A DNA stretch of 64,000 nt from Tanypteryx hageni. Taxonomy: Eukaryota; Arthropoda; Insecta; Odonata; Petaluridae. Shown one piece after another: positions 9,401 to 19,890 of the stretch. The stretch's first letter is position 1; each line of letters opens with the position of its first letter. A model generated the notes under the pieces. It was not told where the DNA came from. It ran no database searches and worked only from the letters and a program-made list of their open reading frames with translations. The position numbers and the translations under genes are program-made. Location of the stretch: assembly GCA_028673005.1 (NCBI GenBank), contig CM054112.1, positions 189,569,144 through 189,633,143 on the forward strand. Reading direction: 5' to 3'.

Positions 9401-11501
9401 CCTGTTCACCCTTTTTTCTTTGGCCCTGCCAAGTGGCTTTGGGCTGGCATCATTGTGGTCTCCACCTGGACCACCCTCTGCTGCTCTTAAATCCCCTCCT
9501 GCCAAGCATGAGCCAAGGTTACCTACTCCATCCAAGTTGCCATCCTCATGATGATCTGCTCCACATCCAAGAGTGTGATGATCTAACCATTGTAAAGATG
9601 CATAAAATATTCACGAGTAAAATATTCAGACTATGATTTATGCTTTGAAAGGACTCGCCAAATTACATTCAAGAAATTTTATGTCAAAACCAGAGTTTAT
9701 CCTGCATGCAAAGCTGAAATTTGGCTGCAGAAATACTGGGAAATTAAAATGATTCTAACCATTGATTCTGGAGGCCAGGGCTGAAGGAGGAATAGCTGTG
9801 ATGGAAGATGATGATGTTATGGCAGTTGATGGTGGAGGGGGATTGGCATTTCTGCATGCCCTAGCAGTTCTGATACGAGTTCGTCTTGACGACAACTCAA
9901 AGTCATTGTCGACATCTTCTTGGCTTACAGAGCTTGATGCCATGGTGAACTCCTGTTAAAGAAACAAAATTAAGATTCAGTGATAATTAACCATGTATAA
10001 TTATTATTTTTACATCACGTGGAAACATAAAAATCTTCCAAAACTCAAGAACCAACAAATTTAAACCAATAAATAAAATATAATAATAACAAAATTAATT
10101 AAATTGGTAAAAATTTGAAAATAATTTTTAAGTGTATACATGAGTTCATTTATTTCAAGTTTCAAAGCAATGAAAATACAAGTATATTCAATATAAAAAG
10201 TAACCAAAAGAGAATAAAATCCTCATTGTAATAATTAGTGATGGATAATTTATAAAATTATTTTAAAAATTAAATTCATAATTCTTTAATATTTTGTTAC
10301 AAATTTTACAACAATAGAAGTGAAAATATTCAACAAAAACAAATAGAAAATGTCAACATAAATTATGAGTATCTTTATGAAATTTAACTCGTTTAGAATA
10401 ATGGACTTTATAAATATGAAATTTTATAGGACCATTGTCACATTACTACTAAGATGAGCGAACAAGTAGATTCATAAAACACTGAATAAGTGCACTAATA
10501 CCTATAGAGGTACAATAGAATGGAAGCATTTCATAATTTTCAAATAAATAAATACCTTTAAATGAAAGGATGAAAATGCACACAGTTGACAGTAAAAAAT
10601 TTGTTCTCTAATTATTTTGAAGACAGTCACAGCTGGAAATCTGAATCATACCTGAACAGCTAAGTAGATAGTGAAATTCGCTAAATGGAATGAAGTGCTT
10701 TTAGGTGTTTCTTCCTTTACAGAACGTTCTAATCTTAAAAGATAATGATGTTTGCACACGCGAATCTCTAAAATGATCATACACAACAGAATACTTACTA
10801 TATTCCTTTTCAGAGATGATTTCATTTATGCTTTGTTTCATTTTTATTTACCTGAAAACTGCAATTTTTCGCCTACATGATAAAAAAATTACCATTAAAC
10901 CGCACCTGAATATTCTGACAAATTTTCGAACTTAAATTAACAATTAGTCAAACAGCTGTTGTGCTAATACATGAGACACGATTATTAATATGAATATTTA
11001 GCTTAATGGTATGATGTCTAATAAACTACAAAAATTGATAGTGTCAGAGATAACACCTTATCCTGATCCAAACGATTTATAACAGGATCAACGTTTGAGA
11101 TAACGCTCATATATCTATATCGATGACAAAAACATTATTCTTATTATAAATAGAAATAGCGTGAAAACATAATCATCAAATGAAATCCTTTCCAAACGGG
11201 CATGTTTGGACTACCACTTCATTATGCCTAAACGAGGCAAACTGATAATATGAAATGCGATTTTATTTAGAGACGGCAAACATCGTTCCATTCTCGTTCT
11301 TTCTTTCCCTCAAACCAAAATATAAACGGCCACCGAGAAACCAGAAACGAAACAAAAAAGAACCCAAGGACGTGTACGAAAACGCAGAAACGATAATTAG
11401 ACAAAAAAACAGCGAGACAACGAAGGTTGCGGATCTTGCACGAAGGCGGCACAAAAACCACTAAAGCGTGAAAGTAATTAATTACTCACAGCCCTCCGCA
11501 T
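6182..11501 (-). CDS. Myosin phosphatase targeting subunit (MYPT/Mbs-like), seven 5' coding exons, 3' part not found
   Basis: Exons (minus strand, in order) end-to-start: 11501-11490, 9952-9760, 9582-9402, 8153-8057, 6867-6682, 6560-6517, 6416-6182. All introns are GT-AG and every junction keeps phase, giving 316 residues with no stop. Residues about 130-161 include RRKLREKRRSTGVVHLP, matching the second Rho-kinase inhibitory site of vertebrate MYPT1 (REKRRSTGV, Thr853 in human); the threonine here is residue 152. In this family the protein directs PP1 to myosin, and phosphorylation of the site inhibits it. Residues 162-223 are acidic and glycine-rich, and 239-316 contain a histidine-rich tract. 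The usual N-terminal ankyrin repeats are absent. The start ATGCGGAGG follows an in-frame stop, and a second ATG with strong context (ACCATGG) lies in exon 2. The leucine-zipper C-terminus was not found downstream and may lie outside the window. Identity rests mainly on the phosphosite region. Confidence 0.72.
6517..6560 (-). CDS. MYPT-like coding exon 6 (44 bp)
   Basis: A microexon with acceptor caacatag and donor GTGAGC, encoding ERVPVKQFTTRRNK. It enters in phase 0 and leaves in phase 2, exactly what its neighbours need. Basic composition is in line with the flanking disordered region. Confidence 0.65.
6682..6867 (-). CDS. MYPT-like coding exon 5
   Basis: Acceptor aactctcag and donor GTATGT bound 62 codons, phase 0 to 0. 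It begins STGGSTGEDEDEGGTGGGG and continues with a hydrophilic segment ending INAVESE. This follows the STGVVHLPSTE end of exon 4, similar in position to the acidic stretch after the MYPT1 phosphosite. Confidence 0.75.
7127..7172 (-). ncRNA. Degenerate hammerhead-ribozyme-like motif
   Basis: On the minus strand CTGATGA is followed by a short hairpin (GATGC, loop AAG, GCATT) and then GAAT in place of GAAA, with a palindromic TCTAGA and ATC beyond. This is the order of hammerhead core elements, but helix I pairing is not evident and one core base differs. It may be a decayed Penelope-like element tail in the MYPT-like intron, or chance. Confidence 0.3.
7411..7482 (+). pseudogene. tRNA-Gly-like pseudogene or SINE head
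   Basis: A 72-nt stretch aligns in order with eukaryotic tRNA-Gly(GCC): GTTCAGTGGTAGAAT A-box, CGCCTGGCAAG anticodon arm, and TTTGATTCC B-box. The acceptor arms TGCTAT and ATAGCA still pair. The anticodon position reads GGC rather than GCC, and the T arm has mismatches, so a functional tRNA is unlikely. The AT-rich sequence after it could be a SINE body. The rest of the intron 6868-8056 shows no coding signal. Confidence 0.6.
8057..8153 (-). CDS. MYPT-like coding exon 4 with the Rho-kinase site
   Basis: The acceptor ttggaag and donor GTGAGT bound a 97-bp exon (phase 2 to 0). It encodes ANHLNKGKQQRDRRKLREK followed by RRSTGVVHLPSTE. The REKRRSTGV core is the most diagnostic piece of the gene; the T in RRST is the family's inhibitory phosphorylation residue. 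Confidence 0.85.
8154..9401. other. MYPT-like intron 3, no features seen
   Basis: AT-rich intron of about 1.25 kb. No exon, element end or RNA gene was recognised on either strand. Confidence 0.5.
9402..9582 (-). CDS. MYPT-like coding exon 3
   Basis: Acceptor aatggttag and donor GTTGGT; the exon enters in phase 1 and leaves in phase 2. It encodes a glycine- and aspartate-rich segment (DHHTLGCGADHHEDG...) ending in basic RAKEKRVN, and leads into the basic phosphosite exon. Confidence 0.72.
9760..9952 (-). CDS. MYPT-like coding exon 2 (contains an alternative start)
   Basis: Acceptor tttaacag and donor GTTAGA. It encodes EFTMASSSVSQEDVDNDF, then an SSRRTR-type basic segment and a proline- and serine-rich tail. 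The internal ATG has a near-ideal Kozak context (ACCATGG), so translation could also begin here. The exon starts in phase 0. Confidence 0.7.
9953..11489. other. MYPT-like intron 1, no features seen
   Basis: AT-rich intron of about 1.5 kb. Small reading frames near 11255-11464 on both strands lack any recognisable domain and are judged chance. The donor is GTGAGT at 11484-11489 on the minus strand. Confidence 0.5.
11490..11501 (-). CDS. MYPT-like coding exon 1 (start codon)
   Basis: The ATG at 11501-11499 is followed by CGGAGGGCT and a strong donor (GTGAGT). It joins exon 2 in phase 0 to give MRRAEFTMASSS. An in-frame TGA lies 27 nt upstream, so the frame cannot extend further 5' without another exon. 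Sequence upstream, toward 11.9 kb, would be 5' untranslated region. Confidence 0.55.
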
Positions 11502-12600
11502 GTCACCGGTCCTCAAAGCAGATCCACCTCAATGCCGCAAACACACACACACGCACAGACCCCGTACTCCTTCCTCCCCCGTCAACGCCGCGCCATTCCC
11601 AGCCCGCAAAAACCACTCTCCCTCCCTCAACCCCTTTCGGGAAGCCGGGAAGGAGTTCGAGCACCAACAGCATCCCTACGAGGTGACGTCAGCCTGAAGC
11701 ATGCGTGGTCACGGTCGACCCCGAAACGCGAAGGAAGTCGGGAATGAGAGAGAGGGCGGTGGGAAAAGGCGAGCGGAAGGAGGGGTTTATGGGGGGGAGG
11801 TGGCGAGAAAGGGAAAGAAGGGTGAGAAGGCAAGGAGGGAAGTTGAGGAGGGTGACGGAAGGAGTAAGAGAATGCGTGAGAGCGTGAGGTAGGCGCTGGA
11901 AATCACCGTATGTCCCTCGATCCGGTCAACCAAGACTTCCGTCCGTCCGTCCGTCTCAGGGACGAGGAATGCCCGAAATGCGGGGCTCGGCCTTCCGCAG
12001 ACGTCCTGACTGTTCTCTAGAGCCTTTCCCTCTCCAACCTCCTTCCTCCACTCATTCTCGATCAGGGAGCAAAGGGGGTCACCGGACTGAGCGTCTCGAC
12101 ACCGTGGTTTCCTTGAACACAGTATCTTTTTATTCTCTCCCCTCTCCCTACCACTCTCTCCCAACAACCCCTCCCCTCCTCTGCCAAGCGCCTTTACCTT
12201 CCCTGACGGGCGAGAAATCTGGGCTCCCCCACGGATGATTTCCCCTCTTTTTCATCCGCAGTATCCGGAGTCTTTGTGCTCCCAAGTGTTTTCTGAGGAT
12301 TGATCGGCATTCTCGTTCGATGGCGTAGAATGAGCGGGCAATGAAGAGGAGGGTGGGTGAGAACGAGGGGAAGGAATGGTTCGGAATCTTTCGAGGGGAC
12401 GATTACGACATCGATGCGATTCGTGGCGGGGAAACGACCAAAAAAAATCATCCCCCATTTCTCCTCAAGTCGTCTAAAGGAAAATGCAGACATTATAGTG
12501 CTGCGACGGAGACCATGACTTACGGTCATTTCATTCGCGATCTTGATCGATTTCTTTCCGTTTTCTCGGCTGCTTTTATTAAACATTTAATTGGCGAGAT
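11502..12600 (-). promoter_or_regulatory. CpG-rich promoter-like zone upstream of the MYPT-like start
   Basis: This stretch is far richer in G+C and CpG than the flanking AT-rich DNA and lies immediately 5' of the predicted first exon. It contains a CA-rich run (11540-11560), a purine-rich block (11740-11890) and a gtccgtccgtccgtc run near 11940. Open frames of up to 130 codons occur here but look like composition effects. A transcription start somewhere in 11.5-12.2 kb is inferred from position and composition. Confidence 0.5.
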
Positions 12601-12689
12601 GAAATTATGATCTGACTGTAACTGAGGTCCAGTCTCCCAGACCGCTATTGTTTTTTATCATTTGCGGCTTTTTTAAACTCTCTAATGTA

Positions 12690-12960
12690 ATTGTTATGTC
12701 CGTCGGTCTGTCCGTCACACTTCCGTGACCGATGAACCAAGTTAAAGCAACCAAATTTTGAGGGATTGTTCATGGTAATAAGTTATCTCCGTGGTTGAAG
12801 TTTGGAGACTCCAGGGTCAGCCTAGAGGGTGTATTGGAGGGCACAATGAACAATAAAACATTAAATTAGTGAACTACTTCTACATCGTTCAAATTAGAGC
12901 AACCAAATTTTCAAGATTGTTTCGGCTGGTAACAGTCATGAACGCGATCGATTTGGGGTC
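12690..12960. repeat. Dispersed 'gtccgtc' repeat fragment
   Basis: The stretch begins gtccgtcggtctgtccgtc and continues with paired sentences of similar wording (gcaaccaaattttgaggga and gcaaccaaattttcaagat). Similar gtccgtctgtct-like starts occur near 17118, 22228 and 60398, suggesting an unclassified interspersed family. Confidence 0.4.
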
Positions 12961-13149
12961 CCTCCGTCTTGCCTTTTAGCAGGATTTTAAAATCCCTTAT
13001 TATGTATACGGGTACATTATTATGGTAAATTTTCGCTTTTCTTACGTTGCTAGAATAAAAAAATTGCCCTAAACAATTGATTCATCAGCTCTTTCCTTAC
13101 TTGTTTATTCGTTAGCTTTATCTATAATTGGATTTTCGGTGTTAGAGAA

Positions 13150-13398
13150 GCGGTTCTCAACCAGTGAATCGCGAAGCTGTGACGCCGAAAATTTTAATAA
13201 CGACTTGTAAAGCAGAGTTTTTGTCTCTTTCTTGCGTCATTTTTAACAATAATAAAAAATAATGTTTAGACTTAAACTCATAATAATTACACACTACTCC
13301 TTTTTTAAAGTTCAGCGGATTGCAGTGTGCAGTGCGTCGCGCACGTGAGCATTGACCGTCATTTGTTCCGCGACGGAAAAAGGGTGAAAATCGCTGCG
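13150..13398. mobile_element. hAT-type MITE
   Basis: Left end GCGGTTCTCAACC and the inverted right end (gcagcgattttcaccc) are the widespread hAT MITE terminal type. Nearly identical 8-bp repeats flank it: ttagagaa (13142-13149) and ctagagaa (13399-13406). It is 249 bp with no coding capacity. Confidence 0.7.
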
Positions 13399-13406
13399 CT
13401 AGAGAA

Positions 13407-16400
13407 TTATCGAGCTCGTCTTATGGCTGAAAATAATTTCCACTATAAAAATTAAGCACTTATTTTTTACACTTAGGCGGTCATTCGGGAATGTAATATT
13501 TACTTAATATCTACGCAAAATGTAAACTAGAGGAATGTCAAGTATCGGAGTAATTTGGCGGTCTGACAGATCGTACCTCAGCAGTTAAACAGTGGTTTCC
13601 AATATGTGAGGTGCAAAAGATTTGATTTCTGTTATACGTTCCAATGTAATTGGCCGTCGCCCTGTTTTTGGAAATAAATAAATCAATATTATATTAACTG
13701 TTTAGCCACCCTAATATGCGGCCCTCAAATTCCAACCCTAGAGTGGCTTAGACCTATCGTTAGCCTCCATCTTTTTCTTGAGGTGATTATATTATTGGCA
13801 ATTGTAGGTCCAGTTGGTATTTTTACTCATTGTGATTGAACATGAAATAGAGGGGGGCGCAAGGACAGTTTTCTTCGTAAACTTTGGAAACCGCCGAGTT
13901 AAATTTAAATTCGATTAGTTTAACAATGCGCACGTAGGTTATGCAGGCCGCTTGTGTTTTTCGCATAGGGGTCGGGAACGACGCAAGGGGACATACGGCG
14001 ACTTTTCTCCACCAGAAGATTCGAAGTAAAAACAAAAACGGGTCAAGGAACACAGTCTCGGCGCCGCGGAGGGAGTGTGTGACGCTTCTTCGCGTCGAGG
14101 TCGCGCGGGTTCACATTCCTCGGAGAGAACTGAGATAGTGTTACAAGGAAAACAATTAATGCACCTCCGCTGTCATCATCAATCCGGTCTAAGGTACTGC
14201 ATAAAATAGTCGACGTGAAAGCGTTCTCTATGAACTGCGGGTGAAGTGATGCCAGGTCGGATGAACCTAAATAGGTTACCACGGGCGAGATGTTTGTCGG
14301 GTCAGAGGGAAGGTGCGAGACATGTCGAAATAAAGCGTCGATCCGTGAGGTTGGCCGAAAGAGGAAAAAAGTATAGGTCGATTTTTTTGACTTTCTTGAT
14401 TAAAAATGACGCCCTTGAATTCTACTTTGAATCCCTACTCCTTTACGTATAGTTAGTAAAGCTCTCTATCCTAGTTTTTTTTTCATTTTGACCCACTTAC
14501 GGGGAAGATGGACAGATTAGGACGACCGCTTTTATTCTTATAAAAATGAAGAAAATAGTAAAACATTTGGATTATTAGGTAAAAATAAACAGTGGACGTT
14601 CATGTTAAAGCCGCAAGAACAATAAAAAGGAAAGATTGAGGTTGACTATTTTAATCTTAGTAATTATCCAATGATACGAAAAAATTAATGCATTTAAGAC
14701 GAAAATTATGAATTTAAAACCAACGACGTGGAACTTAAAAACCAGCGATTGAAAGCTTAGTGAATAGAAGAGGAAAAAATCTCGCAGTCACAACAGGCGA
14801 ATGGTCACCGGCGCAGAGAAATGAACATCGGAATTATGTCCTTCCGGCTTGAAGTTATCCCCGAAAATGGCACTCCTCTAATGATCTCATGTGGCGTCGA
14901 TATCCCTCCCTCCAAGCCGAGCGACGTTGAATGGGCTTCAAGGGCAAAGCGATGACCTTTTACCGTGCATTCCTAGATAAAAATGACATTCGTAGCAGGA
15001 TGACCGTTTATTCATAAATTTCTTTATCAGCTTTGATAAGCCAACCACCATAAACGCTGAGCTAGATTATATAAATAAATGTCAGGTAAATGCTTTTTTA
15101 TTAGTAGGATAAAATAGTTTTTCACCTTGAATCTGTTCTACGAATGAGACTTTTATGATTTTTATCAGTAGCCTTTTTCTTCGTTTTCTTACTGCTATAT
15201 TTATGATCCATAACGTTCATCTTTTAAATTCAATGTCACTTACCTAACACGCTCTCTCTCATCGATCAATTGCTTCTAGAAAATCCTGCATATTTTTTTT
15301 TTTAACCAAGAAGAATGGTGTTCCAGAAAAGTTGAAATAATGAGCATTAGCCCATATATGAAAAAATATTAGGCAGAGAATTATTGATAAAAACGATCCA
15401 AGCTTTAGTGACATTTTAACAACTTATTTAGCTACGAAATTTTCGTACACGACGAGCGTACACGAAACTACGTCGAAATTTCGTATTAAGACGGGTTTTT
15501 CGCATTAAACAAACAATTTTCACAACTCTGGATGATCGCAAAAATACGAAAGACATTTATATATTTCTTCAATGGGTTCGATTGATAAACCACAGAATCT
15601 GACAATACGTTAAAAATCCGTCGAATCATTCAGTCGGACCGTTCAGAAAAGAAGACAACCCCCAAATTCCCATCACAACAAGAGGCTTAAAAACTCCTTA
15701 CAAGACCTCATCATAGGAGGACGATCCACTCACCGCAGGCCGTCTAAAATAAAAGAAAATCTCGGTTAGCGAAGAGGAACTGGATATTCACCATCCGATT
15801 ATAAAAACTCGTCAATACTCCGGTAAGTGCCCGTTATTTCTCCGTTATTAAACGGAACGAGGAGTGAGGGAGGTAAAGGGAAGGGGAATAGTTAAGTTAC
15901 GATGAACCGAAATGGGGTGGGGGAGAGGGAAAAACAGGGCAGAGAGGGTGGTGGTATGACTAGGAGGAGAAGCGAGGCATTGCACAATCACCCCACGGAC
16001 TTCGCTAAAAGTCATCGAATGGCTTCTTTCCCGTCCATCCCACGTAGACTTCTATGACGTCCCTTTTTCCTCGGGAAATCCCTTATAGCCGCACCCTTTA
16101 GTCTCCCACAGCTCCGCATTACTCGCCCAAGCCGTAAACAAGGCTCGGAGACAGAGTGAGGCGTGCAACAAAGGAGACGGGGTGGGGGAGAGGAGGGGAT
16201 AACTTCGGAATTAAAAAAGGACATCCCTCCCTTCCATTCGACCACGTCTGTCCGGGACGGAAAGAGACAAAAGACGTATTTTGCACGCGATCACCCTCCT
16301 ACTCCTTTTGGCTCGGAAAACGTTGAAAACTAAATCATGCCACGCTATATAGCTCCCTTTAAAACCCTTCCCTAACTCTCCTCCGGTCACATACCCTGTC

Positions 16401-16958
16401 GTTTATTCCGCACACCTAAAAACAACTTTCCGCGATCCATTCTTCCGCCGCGATTCGATCCGTTCGGCTGCTGCCGCATTGCAAAACGAATGGAAGAGGT
16501 AAAGAGCGAGAGAGAGGGGCGGTATGAATCCTTTATATCCCTTTCTCTCTCTCCACTCGCTTCCACAGGCGCAACTACACATACTGCCTGACGCGACCAA
16601 AAGAAAGTACGGAGATATCCCGACGCGTATTTTTTTCCTTTCACTACGCAGTTCTTCTTCCCATCTCTGGTCGTTGCCGCCAGTTGGTCCTTTCATTCCC
16701 ACTCTTTCTCAATTTCTTCTCCTACTAACCCCCCTCTCTCTCTCCCCGCACTAAAAAATGAAATCACGGCGGTCGGCCGCCACTATCTCGCCAACAATTT
16801 CCGATTCCCTCCATTCACCCCTCTTCTCCTTCAATATCTCCCTTTCTTTAGCTTTATTCTTCGCTCCCTCTCGTCATTTCCTATTTCCTCCATCCCGTCT
16901 CCTTCTCTTTCCCTGCCCCACCATCCTGCCTCTCCATCCCTTCCCACGCACAGTAACC
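13407..16958. other. Gene-poor region with CpG-rich patches, nothing assigned
   Basis: CpG-rich patches occur near 13.9-14.4 kb and 15.8-16.9 kb, the second with pyrimidine-rich runs (ttctctctctccactc near 16540 and similar). Frames of up to 99 codons exist but none has recognisable domains or splice logic. No element ends were recognised. Confidence 0.4.
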
Positions 16959-17608
16959 CAGGCAAGTCAAACTCGATGAGGCATCTGGGCCGCATTGATA
17001 CAAAATCTTTATCCAAGGGCCGCATTAGAGTTACACCTGTTCGAGAAGAAAATAGATGTCTTCCATAAGGGACAATTTTTAGCGGTTTTTTCCAAAGGAA
17101 TCCGCTTATGCGTTCGGCTTGTCCGTCTGTCTGACGCGCTAACTCCTCCTAAACGAAAGCAGCTAAATACATCGTTGCAATCGATTCAGTAGTCTCATTC
17201 TGCACGTTTTCTTGTGGAGGTTCAAACGGCCAGCAGAATGAGAGTAAAAATTTAATAATTTCCTTTTTTGATAAACGTTTTGTTTTAAGAATTCTTCTTG
17301 TTACTTGTATTAAATTATTTTTCATAATATTATTCCAGACTAATCACTAGTATTAAAAAATTAACATTCAGTATTAAAAAAATTTGTTTAAAAAATCCGC
17401 CATTTACTGTGTGCTTCAGAAGATCTTTCCTCACTTGTTTGATTATTAAAAACAACAATTGAGAAAACTACAATAGCTCTATTACGTCTCGTTCCTATGA
17501 AAATAAAGTATTCATAAAAATCTGTATGAATGTTGTTCATATAAATTGAGACATGAGCACCGCAGTGAGGCATGGTCCGCATGCGGCATCCCCAGTTTGT
17601 CGTGCCTG
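16959..17608. mobile_element. hAT-like MITE with CAGGCA ends
   Basis: Left end CAGGCAAGTCAAACTCG and the reverse complement of the right end CAGGCACGACAAACTGG form terminal repeats; both ends also contain GCCGCAT. This resembles a common hAT MITE terminus (CAG...GTCAAACTCG). Matching 8-bp flanks were not found. A truncated related left end occurs near 19376-19425. Confidence 0.55.
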
Positions 17609-19850
17609 AACTTTAACCCTTAACGGCCCCTCTCCATCACCTCCTCCCCTTCTTCCCTCATTCCGACAAAACCGTCCCTATCCGAAAGGAAGTCATTTTT
17701 AAAGAGTGATAAACGCCGACCGTTAAGTCGCTATCGCTTTGTTAAAAAATAAAAACTGCGAACTCGTTCCACTCGCGCAAGACGTAGATGTGGAAAAAAA
17801 GATTTTTTCCCCACCAGTGAAAACACTCCACCGTCATCTTTTTTCCTTGCGAATCAAAGCGGAATGGAGACGAAACGACGATCCGACCGACGCAAGAAAC
17901 TCTCGCCGAGTGATACGAAAGACTGACCTCCGAGATTCAACGCTTCGACATACTAAAGTGAAGAAATATTTTTAAGCGAGCGATGGATAAGATTCGAGTT
18001 ACGCAGTTTCGATTGTGAATAATAAATCCTTTTATAACGTTATGTCTATGGAACATGCGATTTTATACTTAATATCGAAAATACGAACTAGATACAAAGA
18101 ACGATATTAAAATGCAAAAAGTCGTTTTATTGATTTAAACAGATTATATATAAAATTATGAAATTTTTCTTTTGATTTGCACGAAAATAGTCTATGAATC
18201 AATGCCTATATATGCCCTAGACTGTAGCTAAAAATATTATCCGTAAAATGCATTTTTGCTCGACATGTATCAGCGAGCGTCAGTCAACAATTATTCAGTG
18301 CAGAATGTTGTCTTTTGCTTAATAAAAACGTTACGCGTTTTTGCAATTAAATAAAACACGCTTAAAATCCCAAGACTTCTAAGTGTGTGCCAAACAGAAC
18401 ACTATACCGATTTTTTACTAGATTCGTTCTCAGTCGCGAGTACCATAAAATACGCTAAGCTGCTTCCCGGCTTGCGCATTTCACATTTAAATGCAGCTTC
18501 ACAACAAAATCTCCATAAATAAACAACGACGGCCCATAAATGAACCAAGCGCACGCCCTGCCATAAACTAAGAGAGAAAATGAAGTAACTGGCGGCAACA
18601 TTTTTCTACGACACTCGAGGTGGATCTTGAGAGAATTAAATTGAATAAAGGTCGTTCGAGTTTTTTTTTAATACTTGGCACGGTTAAGGCAGTTGATGTG
18701 GGATCGAACCGCCCTGTCTACCGGAGCAATAAAAAGGGGAGGGGTTAGAATGGAGGGAGGGAGGGAAGAGAGGGGAAGTGATAGACAAAAAGGCCTTCAT
18801 TAGCCGATACGTACTTAAAGCGTCTTTCACCTGACACGGCGATTTCAAACATACAGAACTCAACGCAAAGGTTGGATCACCGACGCAGACAACGATTCGT
18901 AGGTTCGAGCAGAAATTTTGATTAAAAATACGTGAGAATAACGAGCGTTGCGTCGTTTTCAACGCTGATAGGATGGAAGGAGAGATCACTTTCTGACTTT
19001 TCCGACATTACGCAACTCTAACGAAAAATATACAATAAAACAATGTCTTCGGAATAAAAAATACGATCGAAGCTCAAAAATCGGGAAACCTTGGAACCAA
19101 GCCGTGGTCGAATTTCTGAAATTACAGATTCACGTGCGGTTTATGTGGTTTAACGTAAAATAAAATATTTTTAAAGAGAACTTCTGCGCAGCAAATATAA
19201 AGAAAGACAAATAAACGTGGATATGAAAAAAGATAACACAATTTTGTACAATATATAACCGAAATAAATATTTAAATGTATGAATAAGGACTCCGAGAAT
19301 GTGGGTTTCAGATAAAAATAAAACGTAAGAATAAATATATTTAGACACCATGGATAACACATACATATTAAACCAGAGATGTCAAACTCGAAGAATCATC
19401 AGCTCATTGGCGGCCATTCGAAACCGTACGGATTCTTGAGCTATGACCGTACACGATTACATCTCTCTCATTGCTGAGGCGAATTCATAGAGCTTCGAAT
19501 TGGGCCACAAGATTAGATAAACAACGAAAAATGACCTGAGCCTAAAAAATGGTCGGAAATAACTGATCTGAACCGCAAAAAACCGTGGAGGAAGAAAAGA
19601 GTGAGATCGAAAACTGGAAGGTTTGGGAATGGTGCAGGAAGAGAAAAGATATAAAAAGAGGGAGAGATGCATGAGAAAGGCTAAAGATAACAGAGAAAAA
19701 GCGAGTAAAAGAGAAGTGAAGGCTACGGGAAAACCGAGAAAAATGTGCAAGATAAAGCAGAAACAAGAGAGCAAAAAAGAATTGAAAAGCTCACCTTTTG
19801 ACTAAAAACTATATTTCACCAATAGCTATAAAAAGGGTTAAAAAAGTAGA
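17609..19850. other. Gene-poor region, nothing assigned
   Basis: AT-rich to mixed composition. A partial hAT-like end (agatgtcaaactcg) lies near 19384. Small reading frames on both strands, including runs of hydrophobic residues from A/T-rich codons, are judged chance. Confidence 0.4.
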
Positions 19851-19890
19851 TATGCATTTCGGCTACAGAGCCGCAGCCATCAGTGGGGAT
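19851..19890 (-). ncRNA. Hammerhead-ribozyme-like motif
   Basis: Minus strand: CTGATGG, then a short hairpin (GGCT, loop CTGT, AGCC), then GAAA and a palindromic TGCA, in the order of the hammerhead core. CTGATGA is replaced by CTGATGG, and helix I pairing is not clear. Such motifs sit in the tails of Penelope-like elements, but no endonuclease or RT frame is seen beside it. Confidence 0.4.

Noticed and set aside
11787..12586. Minus-strand frames of 126 and 130 codons in the CpG-rich zone
   Set aside because: High G+C lowers stop frequency; proline/serine-rich sequence has no domain and would lie upstream of the predicted MYPT-like start.
16387..16979. Several 70-100-codon frames on both strands
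   Set aside because: They arise from pyrimidine-rich low-complexity DNA; no domain or splice context.
18700..18740. ggttcgatccc-like B box on the minus strand
   Set aside because: No A box or acceptor stem at tRNA spacing.
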